Positions 33,691-41,536 of a stretch of 64,000 nt of DNA are shown here, in pieces. The position numbers and the translations under genes are program-made. Position 1 is the stretch's first letter, and the number at the start of each line of letters is the position of its first letter. A model generated the notes under the pieces. That model ran no database searches. It saw nothing but the letters and a program-made list of their open reading frames with translations, and was not told the DNA's origin. The stretch comes from Bacteroidales bacterium (lineage in GTDB: Bacteria; Bacteroidota; Bacteroidia; Bacteroidales; ML635J-15), in NCBI GenBank assembly GCA_017620015.1, contig JAFZRE010000032.1, positions 62,001 through 126,000 of the forward strand, read 5' to 3'.

Positions 33691-34671
33691 ATGAATCTAT
33701 ATTCTATATATTCTATTGATTTTCCAGACTTTATAAGGGAAATTTCTCAAACTCCCGCTATGCTTCGTCTCGATGACATAGGTATGAATTGCGGATGTGA
33801 GTACACTAGTTTTCCACTTTTTGATGGGTTGGAGAAATATTCGCGTTATGGGCATAGTGTCGGTGTGGCTTTGATTGTGTGGCATTTCACTCACGATGTT
33901 CGCCAGAGTACTGCTGGTTTGCTGCACGACATTTCGTCGCCAGCGTTTGCTCACGTAATAGACTTTATGCACGGCGATTACCTTACTCAAGAATCTACCG
34001 AAAATGGTACGGAAAAAATCATTGCAGAGTCTGTCGAGATACAGCAGTGCCTAAAAAAATATGGTATAAAAACTGCCGATGTCGCTGATTATCATATTTA
34101 TCCGATTGCCGATAACGATACTCCGCGACTTTCTGCCGACAGACTTGAATACACAATGGGAAACATCGTAAACTATCGTCTGGCAAGTTACGAAAAGGCT
34201 AAGGAACTGTACGACAACCTTATTGTTGGCATCAACGAGGAAAATCAGCAGGAAATAATGTTTGCCGATAAAAACAAAGCTTTGGAATTCGCAAAGTTGT
34301 CGCTGCAATGTTCAAAAATATACGTTTCCGACGAAGACCGTTACTCGATGCAACGTTTGGCGGAAATACTCAAGGACTGCATACAGCGTGGCATAATGTC
34401 GGAGGCTGATTTGTATCTCGGAGAATCGTATGTTATTGAGAAACTTATGAGTACGGAGTTTTCTGCAAACGAGTGGCGTAAATTCAGAGCCTATTCGGCT
34501 ATTGAACGTATTGGCGGCAGTCCCGATTCTAGGATAATACATGCAAAAAAACGTCATATAAATCCATTTGTAAGCGGACAGGGGCGAGTGTCTGATATAT
34601 TCCCTGAATATGAAGAATCTTTGCATAGGTATTTATCTGAAAGTCAAGATTATGCAATATGTGGACGATAA
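33691..34671 (+). CDS. HD-domain protein (predicted phosphohydrolase)
   Basis: This 326-residue protein has the HD superfamily pattern: His55 in RYGHSVG, the His79-Asp80 pair in LLHDIS, and a later Asp in LSADRLEY. It is probably a metal-dependent phosphohydrolase acting on nucleotides in the cytoplasm; the substrate is not evident. It follows the tRNA-Ala terminator and precedes the Fe-ADH gene by 69 bp. No family name beyond HD is claimed. Confidence 0.85.
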   Translation: MNLYSIYSIDFPDFIREISQTPAMLRLDDIGMNCGCEYTSFPLFDGLEKYSRYGHSVGVALIVWHFTHDVRQSTAGLLHDISSPAFAHVIDFMHGDYLTQESTENGTEKIIAESVEIQQCLKKYGIKTADVADYHIYPIADNDTPRLSADRLEYTMGNIVNYRLASYEKAKELYDNLIVGINEENQQEIMFADKNKALEFAKLSLQCSKIYVSDEDRYSMQRLAEILKDCIQRGIMSEADLYLGESYVIEKLMSTEFSANEWRKFRAYSAIERIGGSPDSRIIHAKKRHINPFVSGQGRVSDIFPEYEESLHRYLSESQDYAICGR

Positions 34672-34740
34672 TCTGACTGGATTAAAACTGAAAATTTGAA
34701 AAAAAACATTATATTCGCATTTTATTTAAACTATAAATTT

Positions 34741-35907
34741 ATGATTTACGATTTCACTTATCAGAATCCCACTAAGATTCATTTTGGAAAGACTGCACTT
34801 GAACATTTGCCCGAAGAACTTAACAATTTCGGCAGCAACATATTGCTCGTTTACGGCAAAAACTCCATAAAGGCAACTGGCCTTTACGACAAGATTATGG
34901 GAATGTTGATGGCTACAGGCAAGAAGGTTACCGAACTTGCCGGCATAAACTCAAATCCGCGCTATTCGCAGGTAATGGAAGGTTGCAGGCTTGTACGCGA
35001 AAACAATATTGACCTGATACTTGCTGTTGGTGGCGGTAGCGTTGTTGACTGCTCGAAAGGTATTGCTGCATCGGCATACTACGACGGTGATGCGTGGAAA
35101 CATTACTGGGAAGAACAGGGACTTATTGAAAACAAGGTTGTTCCAGTGGCTTCTGTACTTACGATGACAGGAACCGCTTCGGAAATGAATACCGGTTCGG
35201 TAATTACCAACGAGGACAAGAAATTGAAACTTGGTCGTGTTTTCCCATTCCCTGATCTTTGTCCGAAATTTTCAATCTTGAATCCAGAATTTACTTACAC
35301 TGTGCCTAAAATCCAGATGGTCAGCGGTATAGCAGACATATTCTCCCACCTTATGGAACAATATTTCGGTGGCGACGACGACTGCACAAGCGACTATCTT
35401 CTCGAAGGCGTTATGCTGTCGCTGATAAATTCGTCGCGCAAGGCTATTGTCGATCCGCACGACTACGAAGCACGAAGCAATATAATGTGGTGTGCAACAA
35501 TGGGTCTGAACAAGATTCTCGCCTTGTCGAAGATGCAGGACTGGGAAGTTCACATGATTGAGCATCAGCTTGGCGCATACACCGACTGTCCGCACGGAAT
35601 TGGCCTTGCAATAATTTCGCCTGCTTACTACCGTTATATTTACAAGTGCGGTTTGCCAAAGTTTGTTCGTTTTGCAAAGAACATCTGGAAGGTTGATGCA
35701 AACGGCAAGACTGACGAACAAATTGCTCTCGAAGGTATTGCCAGCCTTGAATCGTTCTTCCGCGAACTAGGAATTCCGGCAATGCTCCGCGAGGTAGGAG
35801 CAACGGAGGAAATGTTGCCTTTGATTGCAAAATCGACGATTCCTGGCGGTGGATACAAGAAAATGGAAGCCGATGACATATTGGTTGTGCTTAAGAACTG
35901 TTTCTGA
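34741..35907 (+). CDS. Iron-containing alcohol dehydrogenase (butanol dehydrogenase-like)
   Basis: This 388-residue group III ADH begins MIYDFTYQNPTKIHFG. It has the nucleotide site VGGGSVVDCSKGIA and TMTGTASEMN, and the iron ligands in GIADIFSHLMEQY (Asp, His) and EHQLGAYTDCPHGIGL (two His). It should reduce aldehydes with NAD(P)H in the cytoplasm. The ATG at 34741 matches the family start; an upstream TTG (34696) would add a poor, non-family extension. The next gene begins 10 bp downstream. Confidence 0.94.
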   Translation: MIYDFTYQNPTKIHFGKTALEHLPEELNNFGSNILLVYGKNSIKATGLYDKIMGMLMATGKKVTELAGINSNPRYSQVMEGCRLVRENNIDLILAVGGGSVVDCSKGIAASAYYDGDAWKHYWEEQGLIENKVVPVASVLTMTGTASEMNTGSVITNEDKKLKLGRVFPFPDLCPKFSILNPEFTYTVPKIQMVSGIADIFSHLMEQYFGGDDDCTSDYLLEGVMLSLINSSRKAIVDPHDYEARSNIMWCATMGLNKILALSKMQDWEVHMIEHQLGAYTDCPHGIGLAIISPAYYRYIYKCGLPKFVRFAKNIWKVDANGKTDEQIALEGIASLESFFRELGIPAMLREVGATEEMLPLIAKSTIPGGGYKKMEADDILVVLKNCF

Positions 35908-35917
35908 AATTGTACGT

Positions 35918-36757
35918 ATGAGAAAAATTTTCGTAAACATAGCAATGTCGTTGTTGGTTGTTGCGCTAGCGGTTTCGTGTACCAACAATGAGAATGCTGA
36001 CAATCAGGTTGAAGAACCAAAGACCGAAACCGATACAATCTGCAGTGCACCGCTAATTGCATTGCAGGACTGCCAGCAGCAGATGTCTGCCGAACTATTT
36101 GCTGGGCAAGACGATGAGTTGTTGAAGAAGATTTTGCCAGATGGAACGGCTGAGGCTTCGATAAATGTTTTTATGCAGGAGCGTGGTGAAAGGATTGTGC
36201 TTTTCGATGCAGGACTTGGTGCTTCGCGCAATGGTCGTCTGCTCGCAAACTTGGATTCTGTAGGCGTGTTGCCAGACGAGATAACCGACATTTGCATAAC
36301 TCATTTCCATGGTGACCATATAGGCGGACTTATTAGTCCCGAAGGCGAGGCTGTTTTCAAGAATGCGAAATTGCATTTTTCCGACTTGGAATTGGAAGCG
36401 TGGACAGTTGGCGCATTGAAGGATAAAAACGAAATGGTTGAAAAGATGCTTTTTGCTTACGAAGGCAGATGTGAAACTTTTCAGGCTGGCGATACGATTG
36501 TTGACGGCATTATAACGATTTCGGCTCCGGGACATACACCTGGGCATACTATGTATGATGTTGGTGATGCAATAGTTGTCGGCGATCTTATGCACGCAGT
36601 GGCCTTGCAGGTTGAACATCCCGAATTTTCGGCGAAATACGATTTCGAACCCGAACTTGCCGCTCAAACAAGAAAGGCAATGCTCGAAATTGCAAGGACT
36701 TCGCACAAGCCATTGGCTGGAATGCATTTCCCTGCACCATTCATAATTGAACTTTGA
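35918..36757 (+). CDS. Metallo-beta-lactamase-fold lipoprotein
   Basis: This 279-residue protein has a lipoprotein signal with Cys21 in LAVSC. The MBL fold shows THFHGDHIGGL (HxHxDH), the later His in SAPGHTPGHTMYDV, and a metal-ligand Asp in VVGDLMHA. It should be a periplasmic or membrane-anchored hydrolase; its substrate is unknown. The upstream in-frame region belongs to the Fe-ADH gene, so the ATG at 35918 is used. The stop is 4 bp before the next start. Confidence 0.9.
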   Translation: MRKIFVNIAMSLLVVALAVSCTNNENADNQVEEPKTETDTICSAPLIALQDCQQQMSAELFAGQDDELLKKILPDGTAEASINVFMQERGERIVLFDAGLGASRNGRLLANLDSVGVLPDEITDICITHFHGDHIGGLISPEGEAVFKNAKLHFSDLELEAWTVGALKDKNEMVEKMLFAYEGRCETFQAGDTIVDGIITISAPGHTPGHTMYDVGDAIVVGDLMHAVALQVEHPEFSAKYDFEPELAAQTRKAMLEIARTSHKPLAGMHFPAPFIIEL

Positions 36758-36761
36758 CCAG

Positions 36762-37208
36762 ATGACTGACAAGGAACAGAAATATGAAGCGCTTGTTGCT
36801 CAGGCAAAGGCAATGTCGGAGGCTGAAACTGACGAGATTGCTCTTATGGCAAATGTTGCGGCAATCATTCACGAGACATTTCATTTCTGGTGGACTGGTT
36901 TCTACCGTGTTGTAGGAGAAGAACTTGTGCTTGGCCCGTTTCAGGGACCGCTGGCTTGCACACGGATAAAGTTCGGACGTGGAGTTTGCGGAACTGCGTG
37001 GAAGGAAAAGCGGTCTGTTGTTGTGCCTGATGTCGAGGAGTTTCCTGGTCACATCGCTTGCAGCAGTGCTTCGCGTAGCGAGATTGTAGTGCCGATGTTC
37101 CGCAACGGAGAAGTGTTTGCTGTTCTTGACATTGACAGCGAAAAACTCAGCACTTTTGACGAAACCGACAGGGTATTTCTTGAAAAAATAGTACAGCAAT
37201 GTTTTTAG
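36762..37208 (+). CDS. msrC: Free methionine-(R)-sulfoxide reductase (GAF fold)
   Basis: This 148-residue protein matches fRMsr closely: the motifs WWTGFYRVVG, LVLGPFQGPLACTRI, GRGVCGTAW and HIACSSASRSEIVVP. The three conserved cysteines (in LACT, GVCG and IACS) fit the relay of the E. coli enzyme. It reduces free methionine R-sulfoxide with thioredoxin in the cytoplasm. The ATG at 36762 follows the previous stop; an earlier TTG lies inside the upstream gene. Its last 10 bp overlap the next gene. Confidence 0.93.
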   Translation: MTDKEQKYEALVAQAKAMSEAETDEIALMANVAAIIHETFHFWWTGFYRVVGEELVLGPFQGPLACTRIKFGRGVCGTAWKEKRSVVVPDVEEFPGHIACSSASRSEIVVPMFRNGEVFAVLDIDSEKLSTFDETDRVFLEKIVQQCF

Positions 37209-37486
37209 ATTGGCTTGAACATCATCTTTTGCCTTGTCCGACAAAACATTTCTTCGGAATTGAGTGCCCGGGTTGTGGAATGCAGCGCTCTATAATCGAA
37301 TTGCTGAGAGGTAATTTCTTGGAAAGCATAAAGTTGTATCCTCCATTAATTCCGATGATAATATTGCTGGTACTTTTGATTATAAACTTGAAAGTCAATT
37401 CTTTAGTGTTGCAAAAAGTCCTAAAATATTTCTTTATAGCAGAGGCGATAATAATATTCATAAACTATATACTTAAATTCATTTAA
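37199..37486 (+). CDS. DUF2752 small membrane protein
   Basis: This 95-residue protein has the DUF2752 signature PCPTKHFFGIECPGCGMQRS near residues 12-31 and then two hydrophobic segments. The paired cysteines in ECPGCG may bind metal or form a disulfide. Function unknown. It starts within the 3' end of the fRMsr gene (10-bp overlap) and is followed 1 bp later by a CCC-motif gene, an association I recall from other Bacteroidetes genomes. Confidence 0.88.
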   Translation: MFLDWLEHHLLPCPTKHFFGIECPGCGMQRSIIELLRGNFLESIKLYPPLIPMIILLVLLIINLKVNSLVLQKVLKYFFIAEAIIIFINYILKFI

Positions 37487-37487
37487 T

Positions 37488-37895
37488 ATGGAAGATACAT
37501 TTGAACGTAATGGTGAAATGCCATCAGGCGAAAGTCCTAAAACAAATAAGCCGCAGGGCAATTTGAGAATGCCGGCTCCCAATGCGAACCTAATCCTTGC
37601 ATTTGGAATCGTATCTATCGTAACCTGTTGTTGCTGTAGCGGAATCTTGGGTATAATTTTCGCAATTATTGCAATAATTCTTGCCGTTAAAAGCAAAAAG
37701 GAATTTACTAGCAACAGCGATCTTTACGACGAAAACACATTCGGTAAGGTTAATGCGGGTAAAACCTGTGCAATCATCGGACTGGTAGTCGGAATCCTTA
37801 TGTTTGCCATTGCTATGATAGTGATTTCTGTAAGCCTGTCGGATGGGGCAAGCCTTATTGATTCGGTAGGAGGATGGGATCAGATGGGATATTAA
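37488..37895 (+). CDS. CCC-motif membrane protein
   Basis: This 135-residue protein has a hydrophilic N-terminus rich in Pro, Ser and Lys. Two membrane segments follow: one (about 33-65) with the CCCC run in SIVTCCCCSGILG, the other (about 87-115). The family is annotated as CCC motif membrane protein and its role is unknown. It follows DUF2752 by 1 bp. The next gene is 88 bp away, across repeats and a 22-bp perfect palindrome. Confidence 0.85.
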   Translation: MEDTFERNGEMPSGESPKTNKPQGNLRMPAPNANLILAFGIVSIVTCCCCSGILGIIFAIIAIILAVKSKKEFTSNSDLYDENTFGKVNAGKTCAIIGLVVGILMFAIAMIVISVSLSDGASLIDSVGGWDQMGY

Positions 37896-37936
37896 AATTT
37901 GATGATTTGAAAATTTGAATGATTTGAAAATTTGAT
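37894..37936. repeat. AATTTGAA/GATTTGAA intergenic repeats
   Basis: The sequence AAAATTTGATGATTTGAAAATTTGAATGATTTGAAAATTTGA is a degenerate tandem array with an 8- to 11-bp period, resembling the tract at 19.08-19.12 kb. No gene is seen. Confidence 0.7.
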
Positions 37937-37940
37937 TGTA

Positions 37941-37962
37941 GAGACGCGACATGTCGCGTCTC
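37941..37962. repeat. 22-bp perfect palindrome GAGACGCGACATGTCGCGTCTC
   Basis: The whole 22-bp run is an exact inverted repeat, with the sequence TCTC on the right arm and no T-run after it. It may be an interspersed repeat, a transcript-stabilising hairpin or a protein-binding site. Confidence 0.85.
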
Positions 37963-37983
37963 CACTGATTAAATAATTAACCA

Positions 37984-39018
37984 ATGACATTAAACGACCG
38001 AATAAACATATTGGCATCCTTTGGCAACGACCTTGCAGCAATCTGCGACGGCAAGGAAGTCGAAGGTTTTCCCGGATTCGAGAAGATAAAGGCGTACAAT
38101 CCGTGGTTTACGGAGGAAAACGTAAGGTTTTGTTTGCAAAACTGGCATTCGCAGTTGAACAAGGAAACCTTGGTAAAATTTTGTTCTTCATATAATATCG
38201 ACGACAATCTTTCCGATTTCTGCGTGGCGATTGTTATGGCGGGAAACATTCCGATGGTCGGTTTTCACGACTTCGCCTGTGCGTTTTTGTGCGGTGTGAT
38301 GATTGAAGCAAAGTTGTCGAGCAAGGACAATGTGTTGATGAAATGGGCAATCGAACATATTATGGCAAAGTCGCCAGAATTGGCAGGACGCATAACGCAT
38401 ACCGAAGAACGATTGTCGGACTTCGATGCAGTAATTGCAACAGGCAGCAACAATACGAACCGCTATTTCGAGTATTATTTTGGCAAGTACGACAAGATTT
38501 TGCGTCACAACCGTAATTCTGTTGCAATAATAACCGGCGACGAAACCGACGAGGAACTTACTGCCCTTGCCGACGATGTGTTTATGTACTTCGGATTGGG
38601 ATGCCGTAGTGTATCAAAGTTGTATTTGCCAAGAGGTTACGATTTCAATAGGATGGGGGAGGCTTTCCAGAAATATGCCGACATCATCAACCATAACAAG
38701 TACAACAACAACTACAGTTACCAGTATGCCGTGATGGGAATGAACAAAATCGAGCACGTCAATTTCGGACACTTGCTGCTCACAGAGAAAAAAGATATGA
38801 ATTCTCCGATTGGTGTCCTGCATTTTGAATACTACGACGACATAAAGGCTGTGGAAAACGAACTTATGCAGAATGCCGAGAATATACAGTGCATAGTAGC
38901 CAAAAGCAAATTTTCCGAAAATTGCGTTAATTTTGGTGAAACGCAAAAACCAAATATTTATAACTTTGCAGATAATATTGACACTATAAAATTCATTACA
39001 GGACTATGCAGAAAATAA
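37984..39018 (+). CDS. LuxC-like acyl-CoA reductase
   Basis: This 344-residue protein fits the LuxC/acyl-CoA reductase family: IVMAGNIPMVGFHDFA, ATGSNNTNRYFEYYFG (nucleotide-site region) and HNRNSVAIITGDE. A cysteine in GLGCRSVSKLY sits where the family carries its catalytic cysteine. It should reduce an acyl-CoA or acyl thioester to an aldehyde with NADPH. It overlaps the next gene by 13 bp. Its true substrate is unknown; the family in Bacteroidetes is usually uncharacterised. Confidence 0.85.
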   Translation: MTLNDRINILASFGNDLAAICDGKEVEGFPGFEKIKAYNPWFTEENVRFCLQNWHSQLNKETLVKFCSSYNIDDNLSDFCVAIVMAGNIPMVGFHDFACAFLCGVMIEAKLSSKDNVLMKWAIEHIMAKSPELAGRITHTEERLSDFDAVIATGSNNTNRYFEYYFGKYDKILRHNRNSVAIITGDETDEELTALADDVFMYFGLGCRSVSKLYLPRGYDFNRMGEAFQKYADIINHNKYNNNYSYQYAVMGMNKIEHVNFGHLLLTEKKDMNSPIGVLHFEYYDDIKAVENELMQNAENIQCIVAKSKFSENCVNFGETQKPNIYNFADNIDTIKFITGLCRK

Positions 39019-39587
39019 TTAAATACAAGGTATCAGACGAGGCCGAATTCGTAAGGGAAATTGAGTTGAAGGACGATTCTTCGTTCAAGGATTTGCACAC
39101 CGCCATACAGAAGGCTTGCAAGTACGACCCGTCGCTCATAACGATGTTCTACATTGCCGACGAGAACTGGGAGGTTGACGATGAACCCGAAAACGAGATT
39201 CTTCTCGAACGCATGGACGAAAAGACTCAGCAGGATTGCCGTCTTATGGAAGATACACCACTGAATTTTGTCAAGGTTGAAAAGGGGCTGAAGTATCTGT
39301 ATATGTACGACCTGCTTTCTGAACGGTGTTTCTTTGTGGAAGTGGTTGATGTTCGCAACTATACAAAGAAGGACGAGAAGACTAAGTTCCCGAAATGCAC
39401 ATTTGCAGAAGGTTTGCCACCACAGCAAATCGAGATGGACGACCTTGAGGAAGAATTTGAAGAGAATCCAAACATTGAAGATTTCGACGAGTTTGACGAG
39501 GAGGAGGAAAATCCTTACTACGACAACGAGTTCGAGGATGGCTACGATGAATTTGGAGGCGGCTACAACGACGACTACAACTACTAA
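39006..39587 (+). CDS. pRiA4b ORF-3-like protein with an acidic tail
   Basis: This 193-residue protein has the PRiA4_ORF3-like domain (about 1-130): EFVREIELKDDSSFKDLHTAIQKA at its start, then FYIADENWEVDD and LKYLYMYD. The last 50 residues are highly acidic and aromatic (Glu/Asp/Tyr/Asn/Gly). The name comes from a plasmid gene, but the domain is common on chromosomes. It overlaps the acyl-CoA reductase by 13 bp and is followed 12 bp later by miaA. Function unknown. Confidence 0.82.
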   Translation: MQKIIKYKVSDEAEFVREIELKDDSSFKDLHTAIQKACKYDPSLITMFYIADENWEVDDEPENEILLERMDEKTQQDCRLMEDTPLNFVKVEKGLKYLYMYDLLSERCFFVEVVDVRNYTKKDEKTKFPKCTFAEGLPPQQIEMDDLEEEFEENPNIEDFDEFDEEEENPYYDNEFEDGYDEFGGGYNDDYNY

Positions 39588-39599
39588 GAACGTAATCAC

Positions 39600-40496
39600 T
39601 TGGCGAAATACCTTATAATAATTGCTGGTCCGACTGGAGTTGGAAAAACCGACCTAAGCATCGGTATCGCCAAGCATTTCGGTGCGGAGATTTTGTCGTG
39701 CGATTCGAGGCAGTTCTACAAGGAACTCGGAGTCGGTGTCGCAAAGCCTACAGCCGAGCAGATGAAGGAAGTCAAGCATCATTTCATTGACAATGTGTCT
39801 GTTACGGAACGATATAGCATCTGGCAGTACGAAAACGATGCGATAAAACTTCTGGATGAATATTTCAAGATTCATGACTATGCTGTAATGTGCGGTGGTT
39901 CTGGACTTTACATTGATGCTGTTTGCAATGGAATCGACCTTATGCCAGACCCTGACCCTGTTATCAGGCAGGAGGTAATTGACTTGTATAACGAAAAGGG
40001 GATAGAAGCCTTACGCTTTGAACTTCAGCGTATTGACCCCGAGTATTATGCACAAGTCGATTTGAAGAATCCGCAGCGCATTATGCGGGGCATTGAAATG
40101 ACAAGGCAGACTGGCAAGCCATTTTCACAGTTTCGTACTAATACAAAGCAGAAACGTCCTTTTGAGACAATAAAGATGCTCATAAATACCGATCGTAACA
40201 TTCTGTACGACAGGATTAACCGTCGTGTGGACATTATGCTGGAACGCGGTTTGGTAGAAGAGGCACGCAATTTGCTTAAATATAGAGATATGACTGCTTT
40301 GCGAACAATCGGTTACCTTGAACTTTTCGACTACTTTGATGGCAAGACAAGTCTTGAAGAGGCTGTTGAACTCATAAAGCGCAATTCTCGTAGATATGCC
40401 CGCAGGCAGATAACTTGGTTTCATAGGAACAACGATTATATTGAATGCGAACCTGATGAAAATACAATTCTTTCGATAATAAGGAATAATATTTAA
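39600..40496 (+). CDS. miaA: tRNA dimethylallyltransferase
   Basis: MiaA adds a dimethylallyl group to N6 of A37 in tRNAs reading UNN codons, using dimethylallyl diphosphate. The 298-residue protein has the P-loop GPTGVGKT (10-17), the substrate motif SCDSRQFYKEL, AGxGSGLYI-type CGGSGLYIDAV and the C-terminal RRYARRQITWFHR. Length is normal. The start is TTG at 39600, 12 bp after the acidic-protein stop; no ATG is available at the correct position. It is part of a tight rightward gene series that may form one transcript from 37984. Confidence 0.96.
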   Translation: MAKYLIIIAGPTGVGKTDLSIGIAKHFGAEILSCDSRQFYKELGVGVAKPTAEQMKEVKHHFIDNVSVTERYSIWQYENDAIKLLDEYFKIHDYAVMCGGSGLYIDAVCNGIDLMPDPDPVIRQEVIDLYNEKGIEALRFELQRIDPEYYAQVDLKNPQRIMRGIEMTRQTGKPFSQFRTNTKQKRPFETIKMLINTDRNILYDRINRRVDIMLERGLVEEARNLLKYRDMTALRTIGYLELFDYFDGKTSLEEAVELIKRNSRRYARRQITWFHRNNDYIECEPDENTILSIIRNNI

Positions 40497-40507
40497 AAAT
40501 AAGAGAT

Positions 40508-41023
40508 ATGAAAAAGAACATTATTTTAGCAATTGCAGTTGCATTTGGACTAACAGTGACAATAGCTTGCAATCAGTCGCAAGCGAACAAAGAATATGTT
40601 GCAAACGACAATAAGTCTAATGTAGAGGTACCCAAAGGTGTTGAAACACTTGCAAAGGATTTGCTTTCGGGAGAGACAAATGCCGAAGATAGGAAGGAAG
40701 AAAACTGTGAAGTAATAGTAACTGTTACAGAAAAGAATTTCAATAAGGTAACTGCTAGTGGTGTTGTTCTTGTTGATTTTTCAGCAACTTGGTGTGGCCC
40801 TTGCAGAATGCAGGAGCCTATACTTGTTGAAGTTGCAAAGGAAAATGCTGAAAAACTAACAGTTGGGGCTCTTGATGTTGACCAGTGTCCAAAACTTTCT
40901 AACAAATTTAACGTCCGTTCAATTCCGTGTATGATTCTTTTCAAGGATGGCCAGGAAGTTAAGCGTATTATCGGTTACCACGAAAAGGTTCAACTGCTCA
41001 AGGAATTAGAGGAGTATCTTTAA
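40508..41023 (+). CDS. Thioredoxin-fold lipoprotein
   Basis: This 171-residue protein has a lipoprotein signal with Cys21 in TIACN. A polar linker (about 22-70) precedes a thioredoxin domain with the active site WCGPC (Cys96, Cys99) and the cis-Pro loop SIPCMILFKDG. The extra Cys beside cis-Pro (IPC) is unusual. It should be a periplasm-facing disulfide or thiol redox protein. The gene follows miaA by 11 bp and ends at a strong bidirectional terminator. Confidence 0.9.
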   Translation: MKKNIILAIAVAFGLTVTIACNQSQANKEYVANDNKSNVEVPKGVETLAKDLLSGETNAEDRKEENCEVIVTVTEKNFNKVTASGVVLVDFSATWCGPCRMQEPILVEVAKENAEKLTVGALDVDQCPKLSNKFNVRSIPCMILFKDGQEVKRIIGYHEKVQLLKELEEYL

Positions 41024-41044
41024 TCTCCGATTTGTTAAAAAATT

Positions 41045-41072
41045 AAAGGCTGTCAATCGACAGCCTTTTTTG
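41045..41072. terminator. Bidirectional terminator between trx and nrdG
   Basis: AAAGGCTGTC pairs with GACAGCCTTT around AATC, followed by TTT on the plus strand and preceded by A-rich sequence for the minus strand. Confidence 0.9.
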
Positions 41073-41074
41073 TT

Positions 41075-41536
41075 TTATATCACTTTTCGCCAAAATCTGT
41101 TTGTTATGTCAACTGGTTTTGTATTGTTGATTTTGTACATCCTCTGGTTGGTTGTCTTTTTGTCAAGACCGCCATATTTGGGATTGTAAGGTCCAAGTTT
41201 CAGGTACTGGAAAGGAGTTATATCTTTGGGGAAAGTTTGCTTGCCAGAATACCACGCAACCTTCTTGTCGAAAGTCTTATGGACGTACTCGGCCATCTTG
41301 ATAACCTCGTCCTGATTAGCATCGCCACCCATAAAGCAGAAGCATGTTATACTCTTGTTGTACTTAGAAATCATATCTGAAATGGTTTCTTCGTCAAGCT
41401 TGTTGCCAATGTCCTTGCAAAGATGCGGGCTATGGCATCCTGGGCAATGGTTGGGACAATTGCTAAGGTTTACAGCTAAAGTTACTTCATCAGGAACTTC
41501 TTGGAATACAATATCGTAGTTGTAATATTTTAGCAT
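41075..41536 (-). CDS. nrdG: Anaerobic ribonucleotide reductase activase
   Basis: NrdG is a radical SAM enzyme that installs the glycyl radical on NrdD. The 153-residue protein has the cluster motif CPNHCPGC (Cys27, Cys31, Cys34) and the GGD element FMGGDANQDEV. Length is normal. Its start overlaps the nrdD stop by 7 bp, so translation is probably coupled. It lacks any independent promoter. Confidence 0.96.
   Translation of the reverse strand: MLKYYNYDIVFQEVPDEVTLAVNLSNCPNHCPGCHSPHLCKDIGNKLDEETISDMISKYNKSITCFCFMGGDANQDEVIKMAEYVHKTFDKKVAWYSGKQTFPKDITPFQYLKLGPYNPKYGGLDKKTTNQRMYKINNTKPVDITNRFWRKVI

Noticed and set aside
36095..36772. Minus-strand frame of 225 codons
   Set aside because: It is opposite an MBL lipoprotein with intact metal motifs; the composition is that of a complement frame.
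39006..39587. Plasmid or insertion-sequence origin suggested by the pRiA4b name
   Set aside because: Neighbouring genes (acyl-CoA reductase, miaA) are chromosomal and there are no transposase genes or terminal repeats.
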